The position numbers were made by a program, and so were the translations under genes. The notes beneath the pieces are model-generated. The model saw only the letters and a program-made list of their open reading frames with translations. It did not search any database and had not been told where the DNA came from. A stretch of DNA of 64,000 nt from Tetracentron sinense. Taxonomy: Eukaryota; Streptophyta; Magnoliopsida; Trochodendrales; Trochodendraceae. Location: NCBI GenBank assembly GCA_015143295.1, contig CM026559.1, forward strand, positions 19,482,826-19,546,825, written 5' to 3'. This document shows, piece after piece, positions 21,426 to 33,600 of this stretch. The stretch's first letter is position 1. Each line of letters starts with the position of its first letter.

Positions 21426-23370
21426 GAACCTTACTAGTCAATGAATGTTTGGCTCGAGTGTTGATTGATACCGGGTCTACTCATTCGTTTGTCTCGCCGA
21501 GTTTTTCAGAAGGCTTTTCTGTGGACCCTAGTCAGCTAGAACCGGAGTTAGCCATTTCGACTCCTCTTGGTAAGACAGTATTGGCGGATAAAGTGTGTAG
21601 AAACAGTGTGGTTCAAGTGGGGAGCCACGAATTGGCGGTTGATATAATCATCCTCGGATTTTAAGACTTCAACGTCATCTTGGGAATGGATTGGTTAGCA
21701 ACACATCATGGGCATGTGGCTTGTTTTGAAAAGATGGTACTCTTCCGGCCAGTGGAAGGTAAGCCATTTCATTTTCGGGGATTGAGAAGTAGAGATATTG
21801 CCCGTTTTACGGCATTGAGCCTAGTGAACCCAGAGGCAAAGGACTCTTCGACTATTCTAGTCGTAAGTGAATTCCTTGATGTATTTCCAGAGGAGTTGTC
21901 AGGATTGCCTCCAGACAGGGAGATTGAGTTTGTGATCGAGCTTACACCAGGCACAGCTCCTATTTTCAGGGCTCCGTATAGAATGGCCCCGATTGAACTC
22001 AAGGAGTTGAAGACCCAATTGGAGGAAGTGAATTCCTGGATGTATTTCCAGAGGAGTTGCCAGGATTGCCTCCAGACAGGGAGATTGAGTTTGTGATCGA
22101 GCTTACACCAGGTACAGCTCCTATTTTCAGGGTTCCGTATAGAATGGCCCCGATTGAACTCAAGGAGTTGAAGACCCAATTGGAGGAATTGCAAGGCCTT
22201 GGTTTTAAACGACCAAGTGTCTCACCGTGGGGTGCCCTGGTGTTATTTGTGAAAAAGAAGGATGGCTCGATGCGGATGTGCGTCGATTACCGACAGTTGA
22301 ACAAGGTCACTATAAAGAATAGGTACCCATTGCCTAGGATTGATGACTTGTTCGATCAGTTGAAGGGAGCAAATTTTTTTTCTAAGATCGATCTTCGGTC
22401 CGGTTACCACCAGTTGAAGATTAAGGCCGAGGATGTGCCCAAAACTGCTTTCCGGACTTGATACAGACACTACGTGTTCTTGGTGATGCCTTTTGGTCTC
22501 ACAAATGCGCCGGCAACCTTTATGGATTTGATGAACCTGGTGTTCTGGCCACACCTAGATCGATGCGTGATCGTGTTTGTCGACGATATCTTCGTGTATT
22601 CCCAGACACGGGAAGATCACATGCGAGATCTTCACCTTGCTTTGAAAATGCTGAAAGAGCACAAGCTATACGCCAAACTTAGCAAGTGTGAGTTTTGGTT
22701 GGGAGAGGTGGCATTCCTAGGCCACGTTGTATCTGCGGAAGGCATATTGGTAGATTCGAAGAAGATAGAGGCAGTCATGAGTTGGGCGAGGCCCAAGAGT
22801 GTCACAGAGATACGCAGTTTCCTTGGGTGGGCAGGCTATTATCGGAGATTTGTAGAGGGTTTCTCTAGCCTTGTTGCACTGCTCACTTACCTAACAAGGA
22901 AGAACGCCAAGTCTGTATGGAGTGATAAGTGTGAGATCAGTTTCGCAGAACTAAAGAAGAGGCTTACCATGGCCCCCGTCCTTACAGTACCATCCGGATG
23001 TGGTGGTTATGAGGTGTACAGTGATGCCTCGCACGTTGGACTTGGGTGTATCCTTATGCAACATAAGAAAGTCGTTGCCTATGCATCCAGACAATTGAAG
23101 AAGCCTGAAAAGAATTACCCCACGCACGACTTGGAGCTTACCACGGTCTTGTTTGCACTTAAGATTTGGCGACACTTGTACGGGGTGGAATTCTATGTGT
23201 ATACGGATCACAAGAGCCTCAAGTATCTCTTTTCCCAAAAAGAGCTGAATCTATGGCAACGACGTTGGATGAAATTTTTGAAAGGCTATGACCGCACCAT
23301 CCAATACCACCTGGGCAAAGTAAACATTGTAGCGGATGCCTTGAGTAGAAGACCTCCGGGGTTGTTGACC
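21426..23370 (+). pseudogene. Gy-3 protease, reverse transcriptase and RNase H
   Basis: The protease active site [10 protein letters not shown] lies near 21467-21495. The reverse transcriptase has [16 protein letters not shown] near 22255-22300 and FVDDIFVYS near 22575-22600. RNase H has [12 protein letters not shown] near 23015-23050 and [10 protein letters not shown] near 23205. Order and spacing match Gy-1. Old copy with several breaks. Confidence 0.82.
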
Positions 23371-24624
23371 TATATGTTAGTGAGAGAATGGAGACTACTG
23401 GAAAATTTTGCAAATCTGGACATCAGTGTGAATGATTCTGTTCGTGGTCCTGTTTTGGAAAATGTCACGGTTCGGCCATACATTATAGATTTGATCCAAG
23501 AATATCAAGCCACGGATGCTGAATTGTTGGCTTTTCAGGACAAGGAAGTTACCAAGGGTAGTGAGGACTTCTCTCTCACTAGCCGAGGTGCTATCACATT
23601 CAAGGGAAGGCTATGTGTCCCAGCCAATGCAGATCTTCAGAGGGAGATTATGGATGAAGCACACCGTTCGAAGTACACAGTGCATCCTAGGGGTACAAAG
23701 ATGTACCAGAATCTCAAGAATTTCTATTGGTGGTGGAATATGAAGAGGGAGGTTGCGGAGTATGTAGCACGGTGCTTAGTGTGCCAACAGGTGAAGGCAG
23801 AGCACTTGAGACCCACCGGTCTATTACAGTCTCTTCCTATTCCCGAGTGGAAATGGGAGCACATCTCCATGGGCTTCATTGTTGGGTTGCCAAAGACGAC
23901 AAAAAACTCAGATGTAATATGGGTTCTGGTGGATTGTTTAACAAAGTCCGCACATTTCTTGCCTTATCGAACCACCTTCAACTCTAGTCAGTTGGCCGCA
24001 CTATATGTCAAGGAAGTTGTTAGGCTACACGGGGTGCTAGTTAGTATTGTGTCAGATCGGGATCCGAGATTCACGTCCAGATTCTGAAAGAGCTTCCAGG
24101 AAGCCATGGGTTCCCGACTTGATTTCAGCACTGCATTTCATCCACAAACGGATGGACAAACCAAGAGGGTGAACCAAGTCATCGAAGACATGCTTCGAGC
24201 TTGTATGCTGGATTTCAAACGCAGTTGGGAAGAGCACTTGCCTTTGGTTGAATTCGCCTATAACAATAGCTATCAGGCGAGCATCCAAATGGCACCATTT
24301 GAGGCCTTATATGGGTGAAGCTGCAGGTCTCCTCTCTATTGAAAGCCACCTCACATGGCCGCAGTTCACAACGTTTTCCACTTGTCTATGCTTCGGAAGT
24401 ACATTGCGGACCCTTCGCATGTGATAGACTTAGAACCGTTGGAAATCCGAGAAGATCTCACTTTGATTGAGAAGCCAATTCACATATTGGATCGGAGAGA
24501 TCAAGTCCTTCACAACAAAACTATTCCATTGGTTCTTGTGCAATGGCAGCATCATGCTCGAGAAGAAGCTACATGGGAGCGTGAAGCCGAAGTCAAGGCA
24601 AAGTATCCCGGGTTGTTCGAATAA
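23371..24624 (+). pseudogene. Gy-3 integrase and chromodomain
   Basis: HHCC region with [12 protein letters not shown] and [11 protein letters not shown] (about 23680-23805), catalytic core with [14 protein letters not shown] and [10 protein letters not shown] (about 23870-24085), [12 protein letters not shown] (about 24280), and a chromodomain ending [17 protein letters not shown] (to 24624). The integrase C-terminal domain is shorter than in Gy-1 or Gy-6. Several breaks. Confidence 0.82.
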
Positions 24625-24699
24625 GTTGTGTAAGTACCTTGTAAATTGTTTGGGTTTTGTAATGCATGTAATCGTCCAAATTTCGAGGATGAAATTTTT

Positions 24700-24714
24700 A
24701 TAAGGGGGGAGGAT
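24700..24714 (+). other. Polypurine tract of Gy-3
   Basis: ATAAGGGGGGAGGA directly precedes TGTAGAACC, the start of the 3' LTR, after the conserved TTTCGAGGATGAAATTT run. Confidence 0.85.
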
Positions 24715-26261
24715 GTAGAACCTTGGAACTTTTTGTACATGTCTTGGTATGTGTGCCAAGGCATGTAGCCTATGTAATCTCAAATTTATGAAATGGAAAT
24801 TTGGAACTTTGAGAAAATTGTGTCAAGAATGCTATAATTAATTTAATAAATTATTTAAGCACGTATGCAAGCTTTAAGAGACCCTAGTCATGTTTAGGAA
24901 AGGTCAAAAGAGAACTAGGATCAGTTTAAGTAGTGAAATGGGTGAGAAAAATGGGGTCAGGATCAAGTTTGCAGAGCAATCGATCGATCGGTCCAAAACC
25001 GATCGATCGATAGCTTTCGACTGGTCAACAATTTTGTATGAGGAAATTTTCCAGAGATTGTGTTTTTGACCGATCGCTCGGTCAGAACACCGATCGCTTG
25101 GTTAGGCACCGATCGCTCGGTCTTAACCACCGATCGCTCGGTCCTCGCGTTTTTGCAGAAATTTTAGTAAGGGTGTTTTCGTCATTTGGGCGTTTCACTC
25201 ATACCTTAAGATGTTTACCCGAGCCTTTAGGGCTCATTTACCACACTTAGAAGATATTAGAGAGGAAGAGAGAACAGAAGGAGATTTCTAAACCTAGGCT
25301 TGATTCTTGAGAAAAAATCAAAGGGTTTGTGAACCCTAGATCACCTCAAGCTTGGATTGCTTCAAGATTACGGTTCAGGCACGCGCGGAGCAGTTTTTCC
25401 AAGCTAGGACAGTGACTCACGGACGTTTTGCTAGGGGTTTCTTCCCTCATTTGTCAAGGTCGGTACCTCTTGCTACCCTCCTAGTTCATGCCTCTTTTAT
25501 TCCCATCTTCTTTATTGTTTTCATAATATATAAACCTAATGAGATGAATGGATGGTTGTTGATGTGAATGGGTGATTGGATGTCGTATGTATGGTTGTGA
25601 TGAATGAAATGGGGAGGGCATTGTATCCATAATGAACAAACATGTATGATGTGAGTATAACCCACCTAGAAAAGCATGATTTAGGTTTAAATAAAACACA
25701 CCCTATGCTTGATGAAATGCCAAGGTGCATAACACGAAGGATAAATTAAGAAAATGCATGCTTAATTACTTATGAACTTGTTAGGGCTTATGATAGTGTG
25801 AGTTCTTGTTTTCCTTAAAATGTCACAAATGCTTATTGTTTAAATTGCGACATGCTATATATTGTGAAATCCCCAAATGTCATATTTAAATTCCAATGCA
25901 AGTCTGCACACAATTCCACGAGCACGGCATACATGAAATTATTCACCGAGGTTTTTCAAGAACGAGAATTAGAGGTAGGACATGTCGCGCCCCAAAATAC
26001 CCCCTAGGAGTTAAGGGATACTTTAGAGGTGACTACGTGTACCTATCAAACCATCCTGTAATGCAAGAGGCTAAACATAATATAATACAATGATAATCAG
26101 AGTGCGGAAACTAAACATAAGTGCGGAAGCATAAGCCAACTTTTTCTTTTCTTCTATAACTCCAAATAGTATTCCAAGTTAACCTATACCAAATACAATC
26201 AAAGTAAAGGTGGACATGCCCACCTATCAAAATACAAAAGGAACTCTCTAACCCTCTCCTC

Positions 26262-26402
26262 TCAACAGTGGTCGAGGTATGGCCACACCTCCAAGTCCCC
26301 ATCCTCCAGAGACTGCCATGGGATAGGTGGCTCCCTCTCCTCTACATACTCCTCCTTGACCCAAGGCTCGGGGTCGAGGACATCCACAGTACCTGCCGAC
26401 AT
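26262..26402 (-). CDS. Conserved LTR reading frame, 46-residue form (Gy-4)
   Basis: Read on the minus strand from ATG at 26402-26400: MSAGTVDVLDPEPWVKEEY, then a long acidic tail with two Trp residues and TGA at 26264-26262. The start MSAG and the PW-x-x-EEY core match the 39-residue forms; the Pro-Phe-Asp part is modified and the tail is different. Length varies by whole codons between copies. Function unknown. Confidence 0.35.
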   Translation of the reverse strand: MSAGTVDVLDPEPWVKEEYVEEREPPIPWQSLEDGDLEVWPYLDHC

Positions 26403-26680
26403 AAAAGTACGGCTGAGCATGGAATACTCAGCGAGTACAAACTACTAGCTAACCATAACAATAGCGAAAGCATAACAACAGTGAGCAATACAAGATATTA
26501 ATTTAAAGCAATAGTGAAAGCATAAGATACATAGCCATATCTTGACATGCGTGTATGAATGCAAAAACCTCGGTAAAACTCATGTCTCGGAAACCTTTTT
26601 CGTGTCTCGGTCAAATCATGTATGTGTGTCGTGTCTTGTCTTGTATTCCATGTCTTGATTTGTTCTTGACTTGTATACTT

Positions 26681-26880
26681 GTGAGCCAGAGGCTAGCACC
26701 CTTCCTTAGGCTACCAACCTCCTTGTCATGTTCTTGTTCCATTTCTCTTGTGAGCCAGAGGCTAGCACCCTTCCTTGGGCTACCAACCTCCTTGTCATGT
26801 TCTTGTTCCATTTCTCTTGTAAGCCAGAGGCTAGCACCCTTCCTTAGGCTACCAACCTCCTTGTCATGTTCTTGTTTTGT
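26681..26880 (-). repeat. 69-bp minisatellite in Gy-4
   Basis: Nearly three units start at 26681, 26750 and 26819, each with GTGAGCCAGAGGCTAGCACC and ending TTCTTGTTCCATTTCT. The period equals 23 codons, so one frame stays open and gives an artificial 153-residue frame. It occupies the same LTR zone as the GAAGGG-TCT-CCCTTC repeats of Gy-3. Confidence 0.88.
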
Positions 26881-28424
26881 TGTTGATTCAACATGTATAA
26901 TACAATCTTGGAAAACCCGGTTTCATGTATGCATGTGTACTCGTGTGCGTGCCAATAGTGACAATCATGGGGACACGTGTAACAAGAGGGATATCGCATC
27001 ATATTTCAATTCATAGTATAACATGTAAGCATTTAGGTGATCAACATGGCATTTGGTCAAGTCATCATTTACAAGAATAATTACATAAAGCTTACATCCA
27101 TTTCCTTTATCAATTTCATTTATTCTTGGTTTAGGCATATTATCAAACATCCGGTGTGCAACATTTTAGTAGTTTTATTTCCCCTTTTTAGCGCATAAAT
27201 TTCCAACACAACATCCACGTATGTTCATTATTCATAGAGTGCCCTTCCACCATTTTCCATACCCACATTTCACCACGTCCAACAGCATCCAATCGCCTCT
27301 ATATCCACCATTCATACATACAACCCCACATTCACATTTATCTTGTTTAGGTTTAGGAAGTATAGCACATTTCAAGTAAGGGAAGATACAAGACCAACAT
27401 CATAATGTCAAAGGGGAAAAACTAGATTATTGCTAAAGAAAGTTAGTAGAGTGTACTAACCTTGAATCGAAGCTTGATCTTGGTGTAGACCTTGATTTAA
27501 ACTCCAACTTGGAAGAAGAAAGCCCTTACTCAAACTATACTTGATTGGGTAGGAAACCCTCTTGAAAATACCGTAGAGAGTGCTGCCCTAGCTTGAGAAG
27601 GGAACCCCACACGAGCTTGAGCCTTGAACTTGGAGCAAAACGAGTTGGGTGAGCTAGGGTTCTTAAACCCCTTTGATTCCTTCTCCAATGGAAAACCCTA
27701 GTTGCAAATCCCCTTCTCCTTTCTCTCTATCTCTCAAAATCCCTTAAGTGCTGTGAATGAAGCCCTAAAGGCTCGGGCAAGCCCTTATGGGTAAGGGTTT
27801 AAACCCCAAAAGATGAAAAAGCCCTTAATGAAAATTCTGAAAAAAACACGAAGACCGAGCGATCGGTGGTTATGACCGATCGATCGGTTGCCTACCGAGC
27901 GATCGGTGTTATTGACCGATCGACCGGTCAAAAACTCACTCTCTGGAAAATTTCCTCATACAAAATTTTCGACCAGTCGATAGCCTCCGATCGATCGGTT
28001 TTGGACCGATCGATCGCTCCATGGACCGAGCGATCGGTGCTCTGCTGGTCCTGACTGTTTTGGCCATATCTTTTGACTCGCTCGTCCGATTTCGACGATT
28101 CAACTTGCGTTGGGTTCGTCTTTCGAAAATGAACATTTCTGACGTTTCAGAATTTCTGATTTCTCTCTTATTTATTAATTAGATTACGCGGAAGCTCATT
28201 CAACTACGAAATGCCTATTCATTTAAAGATGGAAAAGTCTGGGGTGCTACAAGACATATCCTACGATATGTTTTACCTCGCTTTTGGTAAGAACAAGACA
28301 AGCATTCATAAAGAAGGGTTTTCCTTCCCTCGCATGAGCATTTAGCAAGAAGGGTCTCCCTTCCCTCACAAGTAGTTTATTTTTCCAGCAAGCATGGAAC
28401 ATGGCATGGCAAGCATGAGTATTT

Positions 28425-30623
28425 TGAAAGTATGCCTCTTTTTAATTTTAGAAACACAGTTCTTGGGGGGCATACATCGAATCCCAAGATCTGACTAAGA
28501 TTCTAATTGATTTTATTCAATGAAGGTTAGAATAACATTCACCTTTGCGACTTTGAAATTGTTAAGTCAAATCCACGTTAGAATAGTACTCGCAAAACAT
28601 CACAAGTGTCAAGTCTCCTGTCGATTCACATGAACATTCTTTTTCCTTTAAAGCTTTCTCTAATGGAAGCTAATGGCCCTTCCAAATTTCCAGCTCTAAG
28701 AATCTTGAATTAAAGATCTAATCTTTATCGATCAAGAACCTTTCTTGATAAACAAGATGAATTCTTTTTTTTTTCTCAAGATCCAATCAAGAAGACAAAA
28801 GAAGAGAGAGATGGGTGTGACCGTACACCTCAAGGAGAGAGAGGGGAGGGCGTGAGGTTTGAGGAGAGGGGAGAAGTTTCCAAATCTGGAAAATTCTGGA
28901 AATTTTCTTATATCCAAAGCCTTGGACGTCCACCCCTTTTATAGGCTTCATTGGTTGCTTGCAACCAAAGTTTCCTAATCCATATCCAATAAGGATTCCT
29001 CAATTTGTTTCTAATTTTTGATTTCTCCTAATCCAATTAGGATGAATCATTAATAGAAACTAACCTTATCCATTAGTGTCCAACTAATCTTATCCTTATC
29101 CTAATCCAATTAGGATTCCTTGATTAGCGAGAAACTAATAGACTCCTTGTCCAACAAGGAATCTTTAATTAGTAACTAACTAACTAACTAACCTTATCCA
29201 ATAAGGATATTAGTTATTTAGAAACTAATTAAATAATAATAACAATTATTATTATTAATACCTCCATGAAGTGGGCATCCCACCCTAGGTGGGCGCCACC
29301 CCACACGCCCCTAAGGGGTCTAAACCCCTATTGGTCACTTGAATTATTCTTTTATAATAATTCCCAATGGGTCCTACCCATTTGGTTTTTCACATCTAAT
29401 GTGATTCCATCTTTTTAGAGCTTCACTATACCATATAGTGATTACTTAGAGAAATTAATTAATTTAATTATAAATTAAATTAAATAATTTAAGAAGGTCC
29501 TTGTGTGTGGGATCTAAAGGGATCTCCTATTTCCGGTTGTGGGACCAAGTACTTCACCTTTTTGGTTGAAGCATTGTTACTAGGAAACACCTTTCCTAAA
29601 ACTCCATTAGGATCATAGAATGTTATCTAAGTCCCTGGACTTCCACCAATCACAATTAATGTCCATTAAGACAATGTGATTAACCTCCAGAAATTAGAGA
29701 ATTGCTTATAAGTACCATCTCACAATATATTTACAAATAAATCCTTCCACATTCCGATATCACTTGTAAGTTTCCGGGATTGGAACAATTCCACTGTCTT
29801 AGTCCCTAGCTTATGAATAGAACTCTTTCTCATGATTACTTTTTCAATGAACTGAAGCTCCAAAACACTTTTGAAGAAACATTAGAAAAGAACTGACATA
29901 TATATTTATATATACTTTTTTATATTAAAAATATCAACTTCGATAAAGACCATTTTACCGAAAAACACCAGTACTGGATTTAACAATTCAGTTCAACAAG
30001 TATCACCTTGATATCATTATCTCCAATTAAGGAGTTGTGGATTCCTTATTGAGTGCTTACACACTTCTCCAAACATTGTGTACATGACCCAACGTACCCG
30101 GAGTTAGTCTTGTGTATTGGACATTGCCGATTGGCACATCAAAGCCATATAGACAAATGTCTGAGAAGATGTTAACCTCTCGGGTCTAAGGACAATTTGT
30201 CAAATGGATAACCCTAATACAATCTGACAGTGTATTCCATAGGGTATCCACTAGTGACCCCGTTTAGTATTATGTACTTGCTACATATACTCACATGTTA
30301 GTCATGGGTTACCACTCTCTGTGAATTAGATTCATCACACTATCTCATAGAACTTCACATGTGCAAGCCATGATGAAGTACGGCGCTCAACTAGTACTCT
30401 AGAAGCTTCGAACAATATTAGGTTTACAAGGAACCGAAAAATCATATCTCCTTGCAACCTTTGCATGATTTTCCTACAATGTTACCTATGGAACTTTATG
30501 TCTTCATCATATGAGATAGTAATTAATATAAATACCCTTTATAGTTGGTTGTGTGAATATAATGCTTATCTTATCAACATAGAAAAGTCTCTTATTGGAT
30601 TTTGAGGGCATATATGTCCAACA
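28425..30623 (-). repeat. Cp-B 3' LTR
   Basis: 2199 bp, near-identical to 13228-15419 and to the other Cp-B LTR. The purine tract at 30624-30634 adjoins its right end. Confidence 0.92.
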
Positions 30624-30634
30624 ATCTCCCACTT
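30624..30634 (-). other. Polypurine tract of Cp-B
   Basis: ATCTCCCACTT on the plus strand is AAGTGGGAGAT on the element strand, directly before TGTTGGA. This is the form usual in plant Ty1/copia elements and is the main reason for that superfamily call. Confidence 0.85.
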
Positions 30635-33600
30635 ACACTCTAAGCCAATTAGATGTAATACCCATCTTCTCAGTGATGTTTCTCAAACACCAATTGAGAC
30701 TTAACTTAATATGTATGGGTCTGTCATGTCTGCTTTACCACAACTATTGTATTGATGCAATAACACTTGCAACTCTTGCAAATTTATTATCAATAACCAT
30801 AGTCTTAAAAGACTAAACAAAAATGATATTGTCCAATAGTCATTTTCAGAAGTTAACTTGCTTGTGCTTTACGATTGTACAATGCTCCGGACTAATCTGT
30901 TCAATATCTTATCACATCAACATGTGATGAATATCCGGTCTAGTACAAGTATACTTTCTCAATATATCACATATCTAAGAGAAACTGATTTCATTCCATA
31001 AAGGTAGAAACTCTTTTCTTGGAATCTTACTTGCACAAAAACATCATTGTTATTGGGAGAATAACAATATCATTTTCCTTTTGTCTCTAAACCATTTAGG
31101 ACTAAGAAAACATGTTGTCAAAGTTATTGTCCTTCATTGCATAATTGCTAGATCAAATCTAAGAGAAGAATAATATTTGTACTTCATTCATAATGAAAAA
31201 ATTATTATCTTTGCATAGAGCCAGGAAAGTAATTATGCTCCCACTAACCAATTTGTACACAAAGGATACTTTCATTCTTAGATGAAAATCTAACAGTTTG
31301 ATTACTTCATCAGAATAAAAGTTAGTCCAACTATAGATTCTAGGACCTGTGGGTTCTAGTGTACTATTCAGGTATAGTGAGAGTAGAGAGTTGATCTCTA
31401 TCAATTCTCATAGTTATTGGTCTATTGGGCTTCCGCTTCTAGAACAATTCTAGATTCAGTTTCTCTACTAGGAAACTTGTATTCCTGTTTACAAATATCT
31501 TTTGTTATCCAGGAATAGAGATTAAGTATCTCTAATGCGAATCCCAAGCTCATCTTCTATTAAATCATATCCAATATAATTCGATTTAACAACACCATCA
31601 TGCTATGGTTTGTTATGGGAATTATCTGAGACAAGATGTAATGAGAGTAAATTATGAAATTTCTATTAAGAGGTAATCTTCTCAATCATGGAAGACTTAC
31701 CTAGCTGTTTCTTTATTTCAGTACGGAATTCCTTGAACTTTTCAAAGAATGTGAAATAAAGTTAGCTACCTCTGAATGGAAGATTCATATGGTTACGATC
31801 ATCTAACTTTTGTCCCATTCCCAAGTAAAAGTTTTATCCATTCAGATTTGTCCTTCTCCTTAACAAACATGCAACTATTGCACTTATGCAAGATCATACC
31901 CAGCATTAGGAGCTGGAGTTTCCAACAATTAAGTTGGACTTGATGAGTATACAAGCTGGACAATCCTTCCAAAGGTTTGTCCTGTATTCAATGACCAATT
32001 GCTTCACCATGAAGCACAATCCTTATACTTTCCTTTCTTCTTAGAAGAGCCTTTGTCCATACTACTAGAATACCTTTCAAATGGAAAATCTTGGATTTCT
32101 TTCCTTTGCATAAATGCTTGGGATTTAGAAAATCCAATTCTTTTGAACATCTTTGCAAGTAGCATTGAACTCTTCAAAGGTTCTTAGCCATATGCAACAT
32201 GTGGGATTTCAGACAATCTGATTTCCTACTTGTTTAACATAACCATATTAAAGGACTCCGGGAGTTTGTCGAGGATCATATCCTCTAATCCCATAAATTT
32301 ATCTCAATTTATCTCAGCACAAAGAATTGGGATTTATGAATCCAATGATCTCTATCATATTCTTTGTGACTGGGTTTCCCTAGTCAACTTGGTGTCCACT
32401 TGTCCTTTTATATAGTAAGCTGTCTAGCAGCCCTATTGTATTCTGTAAACATCTCATATGAGATTTAACATTAATAGTAATAACTTGGGCAATTCTTTAG
32501 ATGGTAAGCACAAACTTGAGAGTCCTTTTCCATTCCAAACACTTTGAACTGGTAAAGAGATTCTCGTTAAAGTCTTGGTAAGGTGGATATAGAATGACAT
32601 GACAATAAAACATACATCATAATATTTCACACATAATAATATCATTAGATCAGGGCTTTCGATCTTTGATGATATTGCTCATCATTCAGTCAAATTTCAT
32701 AGGCCCCTCAATCTTTAAAATTAGGAAATATGCTACTTCATATTTCTGATGAGCATTGGGTGCCTTATAATACACATGCAATCTTCCATGCTAGGATAGT
32801 ACCACACATGCACTACAAGGTGGATAGTAACTATCCATCACTGAACATCTCATGCATAACTCCATATGTTAATTAGTGATTCCAAATTTTCTTATGACCT
32901 CTAAGGATAACATGATTGTCACCTGTCAGCCGTCATGGTCCTTGGTTAAGTAAAACCCAATATTCTCGGTTGTCATATGATCAAGTAGGAATATGCCCCC
33001 ATGCTAGTTGACACTCCCTATCAGGCCATACACATTCCTATCTACAATAGAAATAAAACACTAGGAGTTTAATTTAGACTGAATTATGTCCGATTCCTGT
33101 CAGAGAGACAAGATTCAGGCCAATTAATTCCTAGTCTTATTGATAATGGAAGGTCATAGGACAACATTATCCCGTAGGATAAATTAGCCCATTTAATTCA
33201 CTTAATATTTTTCTTGAGGGAAAACAGAATATTATGAACAAATTATACATCTAATGCATATATCAAAAGCATTCACAATATTTATCATTGTATCACATGT
33301 ATAGAACAATATACAAATATCATCACATGATAATAAATCAAATTTCGTTTTAATTAGATCAAACTAATTCCAATGAACTCCCACTAGCCCCAGAAATCTT
33401 AATGGATCTAATCCAAGGGTACAAAGGTTATTTTTTTTTATTTTTTTTTTAACATCAGTGGGCTTTAGATGGTTCATGCATCCATATGATGGACCATTGG
33501 TCATACCAAGCACCATGGGCCTAGATTAACAATTATAAAGTGTCCATGTGCATCACTAAAGCCCATAAGTCAAAATGGACTATATTACCCTTTAATTCTC

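Larger units (their letters stand above)
25983..28251 (-). mobile_element. Gy-4: solo LTR of a Ty3/gypsy element
   Basis: A single 2269-bp LTR, TGTCGCGCCCC to GTGCTACA on the plus strand, flanked by GGACA (25978-25982) and AGACA (28252-28256), a target duplication matching at four of five bases. It sits within the Gy-3 3' LTR. No primer site or purine tract adjoins it, so the internal region was lost, most simply by LTR-LTR recombination. Minus orientation; U3 side on the right. The LTR ends and U3 block are closest to Gy-1. It holds the palindrome array (27848-28050), donor-like site (GT at 27460-27459), a 69-bp minisatellite, hairpin (26412-26432) and a 46-residue version of the small frame. 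Confidence 0.9.

Noticed and set aside
26555-27016. Plus-strand frame of 153 residues
   Set aside because: It is antisense to the Gy-4 LTR and stays open because the 69-bp repeat equals 23 codons.
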